Part shown: positions 48,404 to 57,963 of the stretch, piece by piece
Layout: each line of letters begins with the position of its first letter
Position numbering within the stretch: position 1 is the stretch's first letter
NCBI GenBank assembly: GCA_000824805.1
Contig: CCNA01000001.1
Span: 124,001-188,000 of the forward strand
Origin: Mesorhizobium sp. SOD10
Lineage (GTDB): Bacteria > Pseudomonadota > Alphaproteobacteria > Rhizobiales > Rhizobiaceae
Reading direction: 5' to 3'
Length of the DNA: 64,000 nucleotides
Notes under the pieces: generated by a model
Databases searched by the model: none
The model's input: the letters and a program-made list of their open reading frames with translations, nothing else
Told to the model about the DNA's origin: nothing
Translations under genes and position numbers: made by a program

Positions 48404-49369
48404 ATGACCATCGCCGCTGTTCAATCCAATCCCACCCCCGCTATCCTTCCCGGCAGCGGCGGTCTGCGCGGCGCGCTCTCCGACCTCTTCTGGCGGCGGC
48501 CGAAATTCCTGCTCACCCTGATGCTGCTGCCGCCGCTTCTATGGCTGGGCATCGTCTATATAGGCTCACTCTTTGCCTTGCTGGCACAGAGCTTCTTCTC
48601 GATCGACGAGTTCTCCGGCCTCATCAACCGCGAGTTCACGCTGAAGACCTATAGCGACCTGCTCCAGGCCGCCAATCTCGACATCATCCTGCGCACGGTG
48701 ACGATGGCGGCGCTCGTCACGCTTGCTTCGGCGGTCATTGCCTTCCCGATCGCCTACTACGCGGCGCGCTATGCGCGCGGCCGCTGGAAGGCGCTGTTCT
48801 ATCTCGGCGTCATGCTGCCGCTGTGGTCGAGCTATCTGGTCAAGATCTACGCCTGGAAGCTGATCCTCGCCAAGGAAGGCATCCTCACCTGGCTGCTCGC
48901 CAAACTGAACCTTTTGTGGCTGCTCGATGCGTGGCTGTCGCTGCCCATCGTCGGCGGCAACTCGCTGTCGGTGTCCTTCACCGGCACCTTCATCGTCTTC
49001 GTCTATGTCTGGCTGCCCTTCATGATCCTGCCGGTTCAGGCGGCGCTCGAGCGCGTGCCCGGCAACCTGGTCGAGGCCTCGTCCGATCTCGGCGCCTCGC
49101 CCGGGCAGACTTTTCGCAACGTGCTGTTTCCTCTGGCGCTTCCCGGCATCGTCGCTGGCTCGATCTTCACCTTCTCGCTGACATTGGGCGACTACATCAT
49201 CCCGCAGATCATCGGCACGTCCCGGCTGTTCATCGGCCAGGCCGTCTATTCGCAGCAGGGCACCGCCGGCAACATCCCTTTGGCCGCCGCCTTTACCGTG
49301 GTGCCGATCGTCATCATGGGCTTCTACCTCTGGGGCGCCAAGCGCATGGGGGCTTTCGATGCGCTCTGA
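48404..49369 (+). CDS. ydcU: Polyamine ABC transporter permease (YdcU/PotB-like)
   Basis: 321 residues, six membrane segments after a 35-residue cytoplasmic lead, and the BPD_transp_1 EAA loop [30 protein letters not shown] that contacts the ATPase. Its end overlaps the next permease gene by 11 bp. It is the first of two permease subunits. Confidence 0.92.
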   Translation: MTIAAVQSNPTPAILPGSGGLRGALSDLFWRRPKFLLTLMLLPPLLWLGIVYIGSLFALLAQSFFSIDEFSGLINREFTLKTYSDLLQAANLDIILRTVTMAALVTLASAVIAFPIAYYAARYARGRWKALFYLGVMLPLWSSYLVKIYAWKLILAKEGILTWLLAKLNLLWLLDAWLSLPIVGGNSLSVSFTGTFIVFVYVWLPFMILPVQAALERVPGNLVEASSDLGASPGQTFRNVLFPLALPGIVAGSIFTFSLTLGDYIIPQIIGTSRLFIGQAVYSQQGTAGNIPLAAAFTVVPIVIMGFYLWGAKRMGAFDAL

Positions 49370-50174
49370 CCGTGGTCAACGTGCTCCGCTCGGCCTGAAG
49401 ATCGCCGCCGCCTGCGGCCTGCTCTTCCTGCATCTGCCGATCCTGCTGATCTTCATCTATGCCTTCACGACGGAGGAGAAGAGTTTTGTGTGGCCGCCGC
49501 CGGGGCTCACCACGCAATGGTTCGCCGTCACCTGGAACCGGCCGGATGTCTGGGATGCGCTGTCGCTGTCGGTCCGCGTCGCCGCCATCTCGACGGCAAT
49601 CGCGCTGGTGCTCGGCACGCTTTGCGCCGCCGCCGTCTCGCAGACGCGCTTTTTCGGCCGCGAGACCATCTCGCTCCTGGTCATCCTGCCGATCGCGCTG
49701 CCCGGCATCATCACCGGCATCGCCCTGCGCTCGGCCTTTGCGCTGGCCGACATTCCCTTCTCGTTCTGGACGATCGTGCTCGGTCACGCCACCTTCTGCG
49801 TGGTCGTCGTCTACAACAACGCCGTCGCCCGTTTCCGCCGCACCTCGGGCTCGATGATCGAGGCCTCGATGGACCTCGGCGCCGATAGTTTTCAGACCTT
49901 CCGGCATGTCGTGCTGCCGAACATCGCCACCGCATTGCTTGCCGGCGGCATGCTCGCCTTCGCGCTGTCCTTCGACGAGGTCATCGTCACCACCTTCACC
50001 GCCGGCCAGCAGCAGACCGTGCCGATCTGGATGCTGGAAGAGCTGATCCGGCCGCGCCAGCGCCCGGTCACCAATGTCGTGGCGATGGTCGTCGTGCTGG
50101 TGACGCTGCTGCCGATCCTCTTGGCCTATTACCTGACCCGCGACGGCGACCAGATCGCGGGGAGCGGAAAATGA
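49359..50174 (+). CDS. ydcV: Polyamine ABC transporter permease (YdcV/PotC-like)
   Basis: 271 residues, six membrane segments, EAA loop [34 protein letters not shown] 49359 lies 11 bp inside the end of the preceding permease gene, indicating coupled translation. It pairs with YdcU to form the membrane channel. Confidence 0.92.
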   Translation: MRSDRGQRAPLGLKIAAACGLLFLHLPILLIFIYAFTTEEKSFVWPPPGLTTQWFAVTWNRPDVWDALSLSVRVAAISTAIALVLGTLCAAAVSQTRFFGRETISLLVILPIALPGIITGIALRSAFALADIPFSFWTIVLGHATFCVVVVYNNAVARFRRTSGSMIEASMDLGADSFQTFRHVVLPNIATALLAGGMLAFALSFDEVIVTTFTAGQQQTVPIWMLEELIRPRQRPVTNVVAMVVVLVTLLPILLAYYLTRDGDQIAGSGK

Positions 50175-50179
50175 AAACA

Positions 50180-50249
50180 GCGAATAGGGAGTAGCGCATA
50201 GCGAATAGGGAAAGCCGGCAGCCAAACCCCATTCGCTATTCGCTACTCC
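50180..50249. repeat. Imperfect inverted repeat of ATAGCGAATAG-type units between ydcV and patD
   Basis: GAGTAGCGCATAGCGAATAGGG (50189-50210, given in two parts: GAGTAGCGCATAG and CGAATAGGG) is complementary at about 20 of 22 positions to 50228-50249. The units (ATTCGCTATTCGCTACTC) resemble the heptamer array at 31685-31733. They could fold into a hairpin in the operon mRNA. Confidence 0.65.
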
Positions 50250-50277
50250 TTACTCGCTCCTGAATAGGAGAAACCCC

Positions 50278-51705
50278 ATGGACACCCAGATGCTGATCGG
50301 CTCGAAATTCGAGAAGGGCACCGAAACCGAGGAGCCGATCCTCAATCCGAAGACCGGCGCGACCATTCTCAATTTGCCCGAAGCGAGCCCGGCGCAGATC
50401 GACGCGGCCGTCAGTGCCGCCGAACAAGCATTCGTCAGTTGGTCGCGCACGACGCCGGCGCAGCGCTCGGGCTACCTGCTCAAGATCGCCGATCGCATCG
50501 AGGCGGAAGCGAAAGAATTCGCGGCGCTCGAAGCGCTGAATTGCGGCAAGCCGATCAACGCCGTGCTCAATGACGAGATCCCGGCGATCGTCGACTGCTA
50601 CCGCTTCTTCGCCGGGGCGGTGCGTTCGATGCCCGGCCAGGTCGCCGGCGAATACCTGCCCGGCCACACCTCGATGGTGCGACGCGACCCGGTCGGCATC
50701 GTCGCTTCGATCGCGCCTTGGAACTATCCGCTGATGATGATGGCGTGGAAGCTGGCGCCGGCGATCGGCGGCGGCAACACGGTCGTCTTCAAGCCTTCCG
50801 AGCAGACGCCGCTCACGGCGCTGAAGCTGGCGAAGATCCTCGCCGAGATCCTGCCCGAGGGCGTCGTCAACGTTGTGCTCGGTCGCGGCGACAGCGTCGG
50901 CAACACGCTGATCAATCATCCCAAGGTCAACATGATCTCGATCACCGGCGATGTCGCCACCGGCAAGAAGGTGCTGCAGGCGGCCGCCAAGTCGGTCAAG
51001 CGCACGCATCTCGAGCTCGGCGGCAAGGCGCCGGTCATCGTCTTCGACGACGCCGATCTCGGCGCCGTGATCAACGGTCTGCGCGTCTTCGGCTATTACA
51101 ATGCCGGCCAGGACTGCACCGCCGCCTGTCGCATCTATGCCGGCAAGAAGATCTACGACAAGCTGGTTGCCGATCTGTCATCGGCCGTATCGACCATCAG
51201 ATACAACCAGCCCGACGACACCGAAAACGAGATCGGTCCGTTGATCTCGCGCCGCCAGCGTGACCGCGTGTCGAGCTTCGTCGAGCGCGCCTCGGAGCTG
51301 AAGCACATCGAGATCACCACCGGCGGCAAGCCGGGCGTAGGCTCCGGCTTCTACTACCAGCCGACGGTCGTCGCCGGCGCGCTGCAGGAAGACGAGATCG
51401 TGCGCCGCGAAGTGTTCGGTCCGGTCGTTTCGGTCACCCGCTTCGCGGATGTCGACGAGGCGGTGAACTGGGCGAATGACAGCGACTACGGCCTTGCCTC
51501 GTCGGTATGGACCAAAGACATTTCGCGCGCCATGGCGACCGCGGCCCGCCTGCAATATGGCTGCACCTGGATCAACACCCACTTCATGCTGACCAACGAA
51601 ATGCCGCATGGCGGATTGAAGCAGTCCGGCTACGGCAAGGACATGTCGCTCTACGCGCTGGAGGACTACACCGCCGTGCGCCACGTGATGGTGGCGCACG
51701 GGTAG
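50278..51705 (+). CDS. patD: Gamma-aminobutyraldehyde dehydrogenase (PatD/YdcW-like)
   Basis: Oxidises 4-aminobutanal, formed from putrescine, to GABA with NAD. It has 475 residues of the aldehyde dehydrogenase superfamily. The cofactor region is [19 protein letters not shown], general base Glu246 lies in [10 protein letters not shown] and nucleophile Cys280 in [15 protein letters not shown], the last string being characteristic of PatD. Shine-Dalgarno TAGGAG precedes ATG 50278. Its place after ydcSTUV reproduces the E. coli ydcSTUVW order, which supports the substrate assignment. Confidence 0.9.
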   Translation: MDTQMLIGSKFEKGTETEEPILNPKTGATILNLPEASPAQIDAAVSAAEQAFVSWSRTTPAQRSGYLLKIADRIEAEAKEFAALEALNCGKPINAVLNDEIPAIVDCYRFFAGAVRSMPGQVAGEYLPGHTSMVRRDPVGIVASIAPWNYPLMMMAWKLAPAIGGGNTVVFKPSEQTPLTALKLAKILAEILPEGVVNVVLGRGDSVGNTLINHPKVNMISITGDVATGKKVLQAAAKSVKRTHLELGGKAPVIVFDDADLGAVINGLRVFGYYNAGQDCTAACRIYAGKKIYDKLVADLSSAVSTIRYNQPDDTENEIGPLISRRQRDRVSSFVERASELKHIEITTGGKPGVGSGFYYQPTVVAGALQEDEIVRREVFGPVVSVTRFADVDEAVNWANDSDYGLASSVWTKDISRAMATAARLQYGCTWINTHFMLTNEMPHGGLKQSGYGKDMSLYALEDYTAVRHVMVAHG

Positions 51706-51868
51706 CGCCATGTGCCTCTCCCTTGTCGGAGAGGATAGATCGCCCCGCTGCGGCGTGGCCGAAGCGCCGGGCGATCTTGGTGAGGCGTAGCTGGTATCCG
51801 GCTGGCCAAGCCGGCTACCAGCCGATTTGCCCAAGGGGCGGCAATCCGACCGAAGCGGCGCGGCTGAT

Positions 51869-53278
51869 TTAAGCGGCCGTCCTGCCCTCCGCCGCCGAAG
51901 TCGCGGGCTTGATGTTCTGGTTGACCCGGAAGACGTTGAACGGGTCATAGATGCGCTTCACCTGGCTCAGCCGCTCGTAATTTGCGCCATAGCTCGCCTG
52001 CACGCGCGCTTCTCCTTCGTCGTCCATCATGAAATTCACGTAGCCGCCTTCGCCGTTGTGTGGATGGATGCTCGCCCAGTAATTCTTGGCCCACTTGGTG
52101 AGGTCGGCGGCCTTGCCTGGATCGGGATCGATGCCGGCGATGACCATTGACCAGGTTGCGTCGCGCGCATTCCATGCCGTCTCATCCTTGCCGACGCGGC
52201 GGACGGCGCCGTCGATCGGGTAAAGATGCATGAGCGACAATTCGCTCGGCGCCTCGGCGGCCTGCGCGATATGGGTCGCGATGGCTTCGTCCGGAAGCGA
52301 CCTGACGAAATCGCCCTTCCAATACCATTGCAGGCCTTTCGGAAGCAGCGGATCGAACATTGCCTGCAAGGCCGGGAACGGCATCATGCCCATCCAGTTG
52401 AAGATCGGCGGCGGCAGATTGTCGAGCAGCGGCGCCATGGCCTTGCGGCCATCCTCCTCGCTGCCGTTGTAGCAGGAAATGATGGCACAGGCGCGCTTGC
52501 CCCAATATTCGCGCGGGAAGGGATCGGTCGACGGAACGGTTTTCAGGCCGACAAAAGCGCCGAGATCTTCCGGCGCCTCCGGCAGGTAGTCGCGATAGGT
52601 CCGCATGACGGCCGGGGCATCCTTGGCCTCCCAGAACACCGGGCCGCCGAAGACCATGTTCACAGGATGGGCCTGGAACAGGAAGCTCGTCACGACGCCG
52701 AAATTGCCGCCGCCGCCGCGGAGCGCCCAGAACAGGTCCGGGTTCTCGGCTTTGCTGGCTGTCACTACGCTGCCGTCGGCCAGCACCAGATCGGCTTCGA
52801 CCAGATTGTCGATGGTGAGGCCGTATCTGCGCGTGAGATAGCCCGTCCCTCCGCCGAGAGTTAGCCCGGCAACGCCGGTGGTCGAGACGATGCCGGCCGG
52901 AACAGCCAGCCCGAAAGGATGGGTGGCATGGTCCACGTCCCCCGAAGTGCAGCCGGGGCCGACCCTCACGGTGCGCGTTTTCGGATCGACATGGACCCCC
53001 TTCATCATCGACAGGTCGATGACAAGGCCGCCGTCGCAGATCCCCAGCCCGGCGCCATTGTGCCCTCCGCCGCGCACGGCGATCAGCAGATCGTTGTCGC
53101 GCGCGTATTTCACGGCGGTGATCACGTCGGCGACATCGGCGCAGCGGGCAATCAGCAACGGGCGCTTTTCGATCATCCCGTTATAGACCTTGCGGGCCTC
53201 GTCATAGCCGGCATCGTCACGCAGGATCACCTCTCCGCGCAGGCTTTCACGCAGTTTTGCATGGGTTTCGTCGGTCAT
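51869..53278 (-). CDS. FAD-linked oxidase with berberine-bridge (BBE) C-terminus
   Basis: 469 residues from ATG 53278 with GGGAG upstream (the longer frame to 53326 is rejected). The PCMH/FAD-binding-4 domain has RGGGHNGAGLGICDGGLVIDLS, where a histidine after GGG is the usual site of covalent FAD attachment. A second attachment cysteine is possible in GPGCTSGDVDHAT. The BBE tail ends YDPFNVFRVNQNIKP. The enzyme probably oxidises a sugar, alcohol or secondary metabolite with O2. It is the last gene of the minus-strand cluster headed by the LuxR fusion. Confidence 0.88.
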   Translation of the reverse strand: MTDETHAKLRESLRGEVILRDDAGYDEARKVYNGMIEKRPLLIARCADVADVITAVKYARDNDLLIAVRGGGHNGAGLGICDGGLVIDLSMMKGVHVDPKTRTVRVGPGCTSGDVDHATHPFGLAVPAGIVSTTGVAGLTLGGGTGYLTRRYGLTIDNLVEADLVLADGSVVTASKAENPDLFWALRGGGGNFGVVTSFLFQAHPVNMVFGGPVFWEAKDAPAVMRTYRDYLPEAPEDLGAFVGLKTVPSTDPFPREYWGKRACAIISCYNGSEEDGRKAMAPLLDNLPPPIFNWMGMMPFPALQAMFDPLLPKGLQWYWKGDFVRSLPDEAIATHIAQAAEAPSELSLMHLYPIDGAVRRVGKDETAWNARDATWSMVIAGIDPDPGKAADLTKWAKNYWASIHPHNGEGGYVNFMMDDEGEARVQASYGANYERLSQVKRIYDPFNVFRVNQNIKPATSAAEGRTAA

Positions 53279-53611
53279 CGATTTGCTCCCTTGATTGCGC
53301 CAAACGCCATGCGGCGTCGGCGCCACGCATTTGTTGCTTCGTTATGCCGCCTCGACGGGCGGGTGCGTTGGATGGTGCAGGAAGAGCACAGTGCACCAAT
53401 CCGGTGCCCGCCGCTTCGCCCGAAAGGACCAGCGGGGCATGGCCCGGGAGAGCCATGACACGGCAACCGACGCAGCCGCCGGGGCTCGTCGCACCGGGAG
53501 TTCAGTCCCCGGTCTTGTCGATCTGACGATGACGAGCGGCCGCCCACGTCGCGGCCACTCGTACCACGCTCCTCGCCGGCGGCCCTCAGCTCCGGCTCGT
53601 CGACGATGGGG
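53279..53611. other. 333-bp stretch without a supported gene
   Basis: Lies between the FAD oxidase start and the next minus-strand gene. Frames crossing it on both strands (for example 53275-53754 minus and 53295-53663 plus) are arginine/serine-rich shadows overlapping real genes. It must contain any separate promoter of the oxidase. No hairpin or repeat stood out. Confidence 0.4.
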
Positions 53612-53926
53612 CTATTCCACGATCCGGAAGATCTGCCACTGGCTGGTGCCCGACACCACATAGGGCTCCAATTCCTTGCCCCATTTGGCATGCGCATCGA
53701 TCTTGGCGATCTTGGCGAAGAACGCTTCCAGCTGAGCCAGACTCTCGACCTCATGATGGGACTCGATCGTCGCCTCTCGCGCGCCGATCGATCCCGTCAT
53801 GAGCCGGAAATTCAAATCGGCGAGCCCGACCTGCGAGCCGATCTCGCGCTCCCATTTGCGCATCAACTCGAGTGCGGTCTGCTTATGTCCGAACTTGGCA
53901 TCGATCTGCCATCTGGCGCTGAACAT
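53612..53926 (-). CDS. Small protein of unknown function (104 residues)
   Basis: Starts at ATG 53926 after GAGGGAGAG. The sequence MFSARWQIDAKFGHKQTALELMRKWEREIGSQ, then MTGSIGAREATIESHHEVESLAQLEAFFAKIAKIDAHAKWGKELEPYVVSGTSQWQIFRIVE, has the length and alternating pattern of dimeric alpha-beta barrel/NIPSNAP-like small proteins, but I do not recognise the family firmly. It stands in line with the SnoaL, AhpD and oxidase genes. Confidence 0.7.
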   Translation of the reverse strand: MFSARWQIDAKFGHKQTALELMRKWEREIGSQVGLADLNFRLMTGSIGAREATIESHHEVESLAQLEAFFAKIAKIDAHAKWGKELEPYVVSGTSQWQIFRIVE

Positions 53927-53985
53927 GTTTGCTCTCCCTCATGATTGCGCTGTTGATTGTCCGCTGTTGATTGTCCGTGGGTTGA

Positions 53986-54348
53986 TTATTCGTCCCAGGC
54001 CTGCACGACGGTCTGCCGCGCGATCCGCCCGTTCTTCAGCTCCACCATCGCTGCGCAGTACACCTTTGTGCCGTCCGGATAGGCGCAAGCCTGGGTGAAG
54101 GCGAGGCTGTCGCCCTCGGCGATGGTGGTGTCGACCTTGTGGGTCATGGCCCGGCTGCAGATATCGTCCCAGAAGGTGCTGATCGCCGCGCGGCCGCGGA
54201 TCTCGCGCGGCTTGCTCGGCGGATTGTTGCGGTCGATCACCCGCACCAGCGCATCGTCGGTGTAGAAGCTCGACAGCAACTTGCCGTCACGGCCCTCGAT
54301 CGCCTTCTTGATCGCGGCGCCATCCACGTTTCCTGTCTTGGTCAGCAT
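53986..54348 (-). CDS. SnoaL/ketosteroid isomerase-like small protein (NTF2 fold)
   Basis: 120 residues from ATG 54348, which follows GGAGGATGAC; longer starts at 54360 or 54405 are less likely. The pattern KKAIEGRDGKLLSSFYTDDALVRVIDR, IRGRAAISTFWDDICSR, CAYPDGTKVYCAAMVELKNGRIARQTVVQAWDE fits the SnoaL/DUF4440 NTF2-like group, which includes both enzymes and binding proteins. The start-region sequence is identical to that of the next gene upstream. Confidence 0.82.
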   Translation of the reverse strand: MLTKTGNVDGAAIKKAIEGRDGKLLSSFYTDDALVRVIDRNNPPSKPREIRGRAAISTFWDDICSRAMTHKVDTTIAEGDSLAFTQACAYPDGTKVYCAAMVELKNGRIARQTVVQAWDE

Positions 54349-54427
54349 GTCATCCTCCATATGCCCGTCTTCGATCGGGCGGTTGACGAGGGAACCACCC
54401 GGCATTCGTCGCCGGGCAGGATTTCGT

Positions 54428-54901
54428 TCACTGCGACTTGGCCTTGACGGCGGCGAACAGGTCGTCGGTCTGTTTCTTGAAGGCGGCGAGATCGACTTGG
54501 CTGCCGTTGAGCATGGTCGACCAGTGGCGTACGATCGCCGCCATCGCCACCGCCTCCTTGATCTCCTCGTCGCTCGCGCCGTTCGCCTTGGCCGCTAGCG
54601 TGTGGAAGTAGATGCAGTACTGGCAGGGTATCTGCGAGGCGACCGCCAGCCCCATCAGCTCCTTGGTCTTGCCGCTGAGGGCGGTGTTGGGGTTGAGCTG
54701 AACACCCTTGATCTCGGCCCAGGCGCCGGCGACCGCCACATCGGGCAACGTCTTGAACATGTCCGGCACCGTGCCGAGCGTGGCCTGGATGTCCTTGTAG
54801 GCGGCGGTGGCCGAAGCGTCTTCGGCATGCGCCGGGGTGATGGCCAGCAAAGCACCCGCGGCAAATGCCAGCAGTCCGATCTTGCGACTGAGTTTCAGCA
54901 T
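54428..54901 (-). CDS. Secreted AhpD/carboxymuconolactone decarboxylase-like protein
   Basis: 157 residues from ATG 54901 behind GGAGGATGAC. The signal peptide is LSRKIGLLAFAAGALLAITPAHA before EDASA, unusual because most AhpD-fold proteins are cytoplasmic. The AhpD redox motif is complete: Cys93, Cys96 and His100 in PCQYCIYFH, with the helical surroundings LMGLAVASQIP and AAKANGASDEEIKEAVAMA. It could be a periplasmic thiol peroxidase-like protein. It lies downstream of the LuxR fusion gene. Confidence 0.87.
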   Translation of the reverse strand: MLKLSRKIGLLAFAAGALLAITPAHAEDASATAAYKDIQATLGTVPDMFKTLPDVAVAGAWAEIKGVQLNPNTALSGKTKELMGLAVASQIPCQYCIYFHTLAAKANGASDEEIKEAVAMAAIVRHWSTMLNGSQVDLAAFKKQTDDLFAAVKAKSQ

Positions 54902-55009
54902 GTCATCCTCCATTTCGCAGGGCATTTCGGCGACATCGCCCGGCCCGCATAGGGAGAATTGGTATCGCTTACAGTGCCCCCAGCGCTTCCCCCGAAAGCG
55001 CCATGGCTC

Positions 55010-56563
55010 TCATGGCCCGTCCGGGCCAGCATGCCTCGCCGAAAAAGCCGCCGCCGCCGCGCGCGACGGCAGGTCGAGCTTGAGCAGGATGTTGGCGACG
55101 TGCCGCTTGACCGTATGCTCGCTGAGGCTGAGCTCGGCGGCGATCGCCGCGTTGCTCTTGCCGTCGGCGATCAGGTTCACCACCTCGCTCTCGCGCGCCG
55201 TCAGCGCGGCCGGATCGGCAGACTTTGCTTTGGGCCGGCAGGCCGGTTCCAGATGCTGCTCCGACGTCGCCAGAACCACCGGTACAGGCTCATCCAGCTC
55301 ATCAAGGCTGACGCGTCCGGCGTCGATGAAATGCAGGCCGGAGCCAACCGCGAGATCGGCGACCAGCCGCGAGGCCAGGATGTCGCCGCGCCCGGCATAG
55401 GCGGCGAGCTGCATCGTCACCCGCGCCGTCAGCCCGACCGGTTGGCCGCGCATTTCGATCTCGCCGACATGCACGCCCTGCGCGCTCGCCACGCCGATCT
55501 GCTGTGCCGCCTCGCGCAGTGCCGCCGCGCAGCGTATGGCGCGCGCCGGCCCATCGAAGCGCGAGATCATCAATTCGGCATGTGTTCCGGCCGTGCGTCC
55601 GCCATGGCGCCCGACCAAAAGCCGCCAGGTTTCCTGGAAGTGCTGGCTGCGCTCGCTCCACATACGATCGCCGAGCTTGGCCGTGTCGTAGATGCGCGTG
55701 ACCAGCAACGCAGCGAGCACGCGTTCTACATCGGCCACTGCCGGTTCCCCGGTCAGGAATTCCTCGATCAGGTCGGCCACTCGGTCGACGTCGCCGGTCC
55801 AGATCGGGTGGTCGCGCCCCGAGATTTCGACCAGACGGGCGTCGGGGATCTTCCTGGCCAGGAAGCGGCTGGCGTCGGGGTCGACGCGGGCGTCGTTACG
55901 GCGATGGATAAGGAATGTCGGCACACGGATCGTCCCGAGCATGTCGCGCACGTCGATATCGGCGTTCATGCGGGCAAGCGCTGCCGCGGCGGTCGGGCTG
56001 GCCGACAGACGCTCGAACCGGGCCCACCATTGGGCAAAATGCGCGTCGTCTACCCGGCCAGGCGCGAAATTGGGCAGTGTCGCGCCGGTGCCCCAGGACG
56101 TTTCCGCCGTCTCGATAAAGGCCTCCAGCCGCTCCCGCGGCATCACCCATTTATGGAAATGCGCATAGCCGCCATAAAGCACCAGCGCACGCGTCCGCTG
56201 CGGATAGGTGGCGGCGAACAGCATCGCCATCGGCGCCCCTTCCGACGCGCCGAGGATCGCCGCACGGCCGCTGCCGGCGGCATCCATCACCGCGCGCACG
56301 TCGTCCATGCGTGTTTCGAGGCTGGGAAGGTGTCGGCTGTCGACGCGGTCGGAAAGCCCGGTGCCGCGCTTGTCGAACAGGATCAGCCGCGAGAAGGCCG
56401 AGAGCCGCTTCAACAGGCGGCTGTAGCCCTCGTCTTCCCAATGCAAATCCAGATTGGAGATGAAGCCTGGCACGAAGACCAGATCGAACGAGCCCTGGCC
56501 GACCACCTGATAGGCGATCCGCACCTCTCCGCTGCGCGCATATCTGGTCTCGATCGGCCTCAC
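55010..56563 (-). CDS. Three-part regulator: alpha/beta-hydrolase, degenerate class III cyclase domain, LuxR helix-turn-helix
   Basis: 517 residues. Residues 1-270 are an alpha/beta-hydrolase with nucleophile Ser107 in GASEGAP, Asp near 224 or 228 and His252 in GRDHPIW. Residues 278-432 align by eye with adenylate/guanylate cyclase domains (ELGDRRWRE-like KLGDRMWSERSQHFQ, FDGPARAIRCAAALREA, VHVGEIEMRG, AGRGDILAS), but the catalytic TDIVGST and TTGDG are replaced by TRIYDTA and GTHAE, so it should be inactive. Residues 452-512 are a LuxR/NarL helix-turn-helix (LTARESEVVNLIADGKSNAAIA). It heads the minus-strand oxidase cluster. Confidence 0.87.
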   Translation of the reverse strand: MRPIETRYARSGEVRIAYQVVGQGSFDLVFVPGFISNLDLHWEDEGYSRLLKRLSAFSRLILFDKRGTGLSDRVDSRHLPSLETRMDDVRAVMDAAGSGRAAILGASEGAPMAMLFAATYPQRTRALVLYGGYAHFHKWVMPRERLEAFIETAETSWGTGATLPNFAPGRVDDAHFAQWWARFERLSASPTAAAALARMNADIDVRDMLGTIRVPTFLIHRRNDARVDPDASRFLARKIPDARLVEISGRDHPIWTGDVDRVADLIEEFLTGEPAVADVERVLAALLVTRIYDTAKLGDRMWSERSQHFQETWRLLVGRHGGRTAGTHAELMISRFDGPARAIRCAAALREAAQQIGVASAQGVHVGEIEMRGQPVGLTARVTMQLAAYAGRGDILASRLVADLAVGSGLHFIDAGRVSLDELDEPVPVVLATSEQHLEPACRPKAKSADPAALTARESEVVNLIADGKSNAAIAAELSLSEHTVKRHVANILLKLDLPSRAAAAAFSARHAGPDGP

Positions 56564-56683
56564 GAGTTTTCCGCCTGGCCTGACGATTTCCGGTCGCCGA
56601 CCTTAGCAGAAATGGGCCGTCTAAGGCAGAAGAACTTTAGAAAGCGGGAATATAAGACATTCGGCGACCGAGAGTTGTCCTGC

Positions 56684-56998
56684 CTATTTCCGGGACGTGG
56701 CGCCCACGGCCTCGGCAGGCCTGACATAGCCCAGGCTCGCGTCGGCCTGCTGTGGCGTCTGCGGCCGCTTGATCTTGGGTGAGGCGGCTATCACCAACTC
56801 GTCGAAATCCTCCGCGTCGCCGTCGAGCAGTTCAAAGAACTGCCGCCGCATCCTGGGCTCCCAGAATTTGTTGATGTGCTCGGCGACGCCGGCGATGCCT
56901 TCCTCGCGCGGCTTCGAATGGAAGAAGGTGGCGATCTGGTTGGCCATGCGCACCAGCTTTTCCTTGGTGCTGGCGATGTGGTCTTCGTCATGCGACAT
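56684..56998 (-). CDS. fdsD: Formate dehydrogenase delta subunit
   Basis: 104 residues from ATG 56998 (MSHDEDHIASTKEKLVRMANQIATFF). The small FdsD family pattern continues EEGIAGVAEHINKFWEPRMRRQFFELLDGDAEDFDELV. FdsD is needed for assembly/stability of NAD-dependent formate dehydrogenases. Its start lies 11 bp inside the 3' end of fdhD, showing translational coupling, and it closes the fds operon. Confidence 0.9.
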   Translation of the reverse strand: MSHDEDHIASTKEKLVRMANQIATFFHSKPREEGIAGVAEHINKFWEPRMRRQFFELLDGDAEDFDELVIAASPKIKRPQTPQQADASLGYVRPAEAVGATSRK

Positions 56999-57818
56999 GC
57001 TTGGCAACTCCGGAAGCCACCCGTTCGGGGTGGGTGAAAATATCGAAATCGTCCCCGCGCACCAGCGCCACAAGCGTCATGCCGGCGGCTTCGGCGGTGC
57101 GGATAGCGAGTGCTGTGGGTGCAGAGACAGCCATGATGATCGGGGCGCCGATGGCGGCCGTCTTCTGCACCATCTCGACCGAGACGCGCGAGGTCACCAC
57201 GACGGCGCCGCTCGCGCCGTCGATTCCGGCCTTGGCCAGCGCGCCGGCGAGCTTGTCGAGTGCGTTGTGGCGGCCGACATCCTCGCGCGCCATCACGATG
57301 CCTTTCCCGGGAACGTAGAAGCCGGCAGCGTGAACCGCCCCGGTTTCAATGTGCAGCGGCTGCTGCTTCGACAGCAGCTTCACCGAACGGGTGACATCCC
57401 CTGCGTCAAGCGTAAGCTTCGACGAACCCACGGCGTCGACCGAGCGCATCGCTTCCTCGATGGATTCGATGCCGCATAAGCCGCAGCCGACCGGCCCTGC
57501 AAGCCGGCGCCGCCGCGCCTGGAAGCGCGTGTTGGCCTTGTCCTTCAGCCTGATCTGGATGTCGATGCCGGCACCGAGATCCTCGACTTCGATCGCCTCG
57601 ATCTCTTTTCGGTCGGCGACGATGCCTTCGGTCAGCGAGAAGCCGAGCGCGAAATCCTCGAAATCGGCGGGGCTCGCCATCATCACCGCATGCGTGGTGC
57701 CGGCATAGGAGAACGCCACCGGAGTCTCTTCGGGCACCATGCGGTTCGCGGCCGCAGTGCCGCCGGCGCGATGCGCGAGGCGAGAGATTTGAGTGACCGG
57801 ACGGCGTTCGTTCGTCAT
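56988..57818 (-). CDS. fdhD: FdhD/FdsC, sulfurtransferase for formate dehydrogenase maturation
   Basis: 276 residues. FdhD passes sulfur from a cysteine desulfurase to the molybdenum cofactor before insertion into FdsA. The redox/transfer cysteines are Cys112 and Cys115 in GCGLCG. Other family strings are DFALGFSLTEGIV and REDVGRHNALDKL. It lies 145 bp after fdsA; the spacer contains an 11-bp-stem hairpin. In fds operons it is also called fdsC. Confidence 0.94.
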   Translation of the reverse strand: MTNERRPVTQISRLAHRAGGTAAANRMVPEETPVAFSYAGTTHAVMMASPADFEDFALGFSLTEGIVADRKEIEAIEVEDLGAGIDIQIRLKDKANTRFQARRRRLAGPVGCGLCGIESIEEAMRSVDAVGSSKLTLDAGDVTRSVKLLSKQQPLHIETGAVHAAGFYVPGKGIVMAREDVGRHNALDKLAGALAKAGIDGASGAVVVTSRVSVEMVQKTAAIGAPIIMAVSAPTALAIRTAEAAGMTLVALVRGDDFDIFTHPERVASGVAKHVA

Positions 57819-57876
57819 GAGGCGCGCCCCTCTATACCGCCTGTCCTTCGCAGTAGCTGTGGGCGTTCGCGCCTTT

Positions 57877-57903
57877 CCTCTCCCCCGTCGATCGGGGGAG
57901 AGG
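57877..57903. repeat. Intercistronic hairpin between fdsA and fdhD
   Basis: CCTCTCCCCCG and CGGGGGAGAGG form a perfect 11-bp stem around TCGAT, followed by GTGTCAAGCGAAGCTCGACG, a tail I recognise from dispersed Mesorhizobium repeats. There is no T-run, so it is more likely an RNA-processing/stability element than a terminator inside the operon. Confidence 0.65.
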
Positions 57904-57963
57904 TGTCAAGCGAAGCTCGACGGAGTGAGGGTCGGTCAGCAGTCAAGATTGAAGCTCTTGCCT

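Noticed and set aside
53275..53754. 159-codon minus-strand frame between the FAD oxidase and the 104-residue protein.
   Set aside because: Overlaps a better-supported gene in another frame, is Arg/Ser-rich, and has no Shine-Dalgarno sequence.
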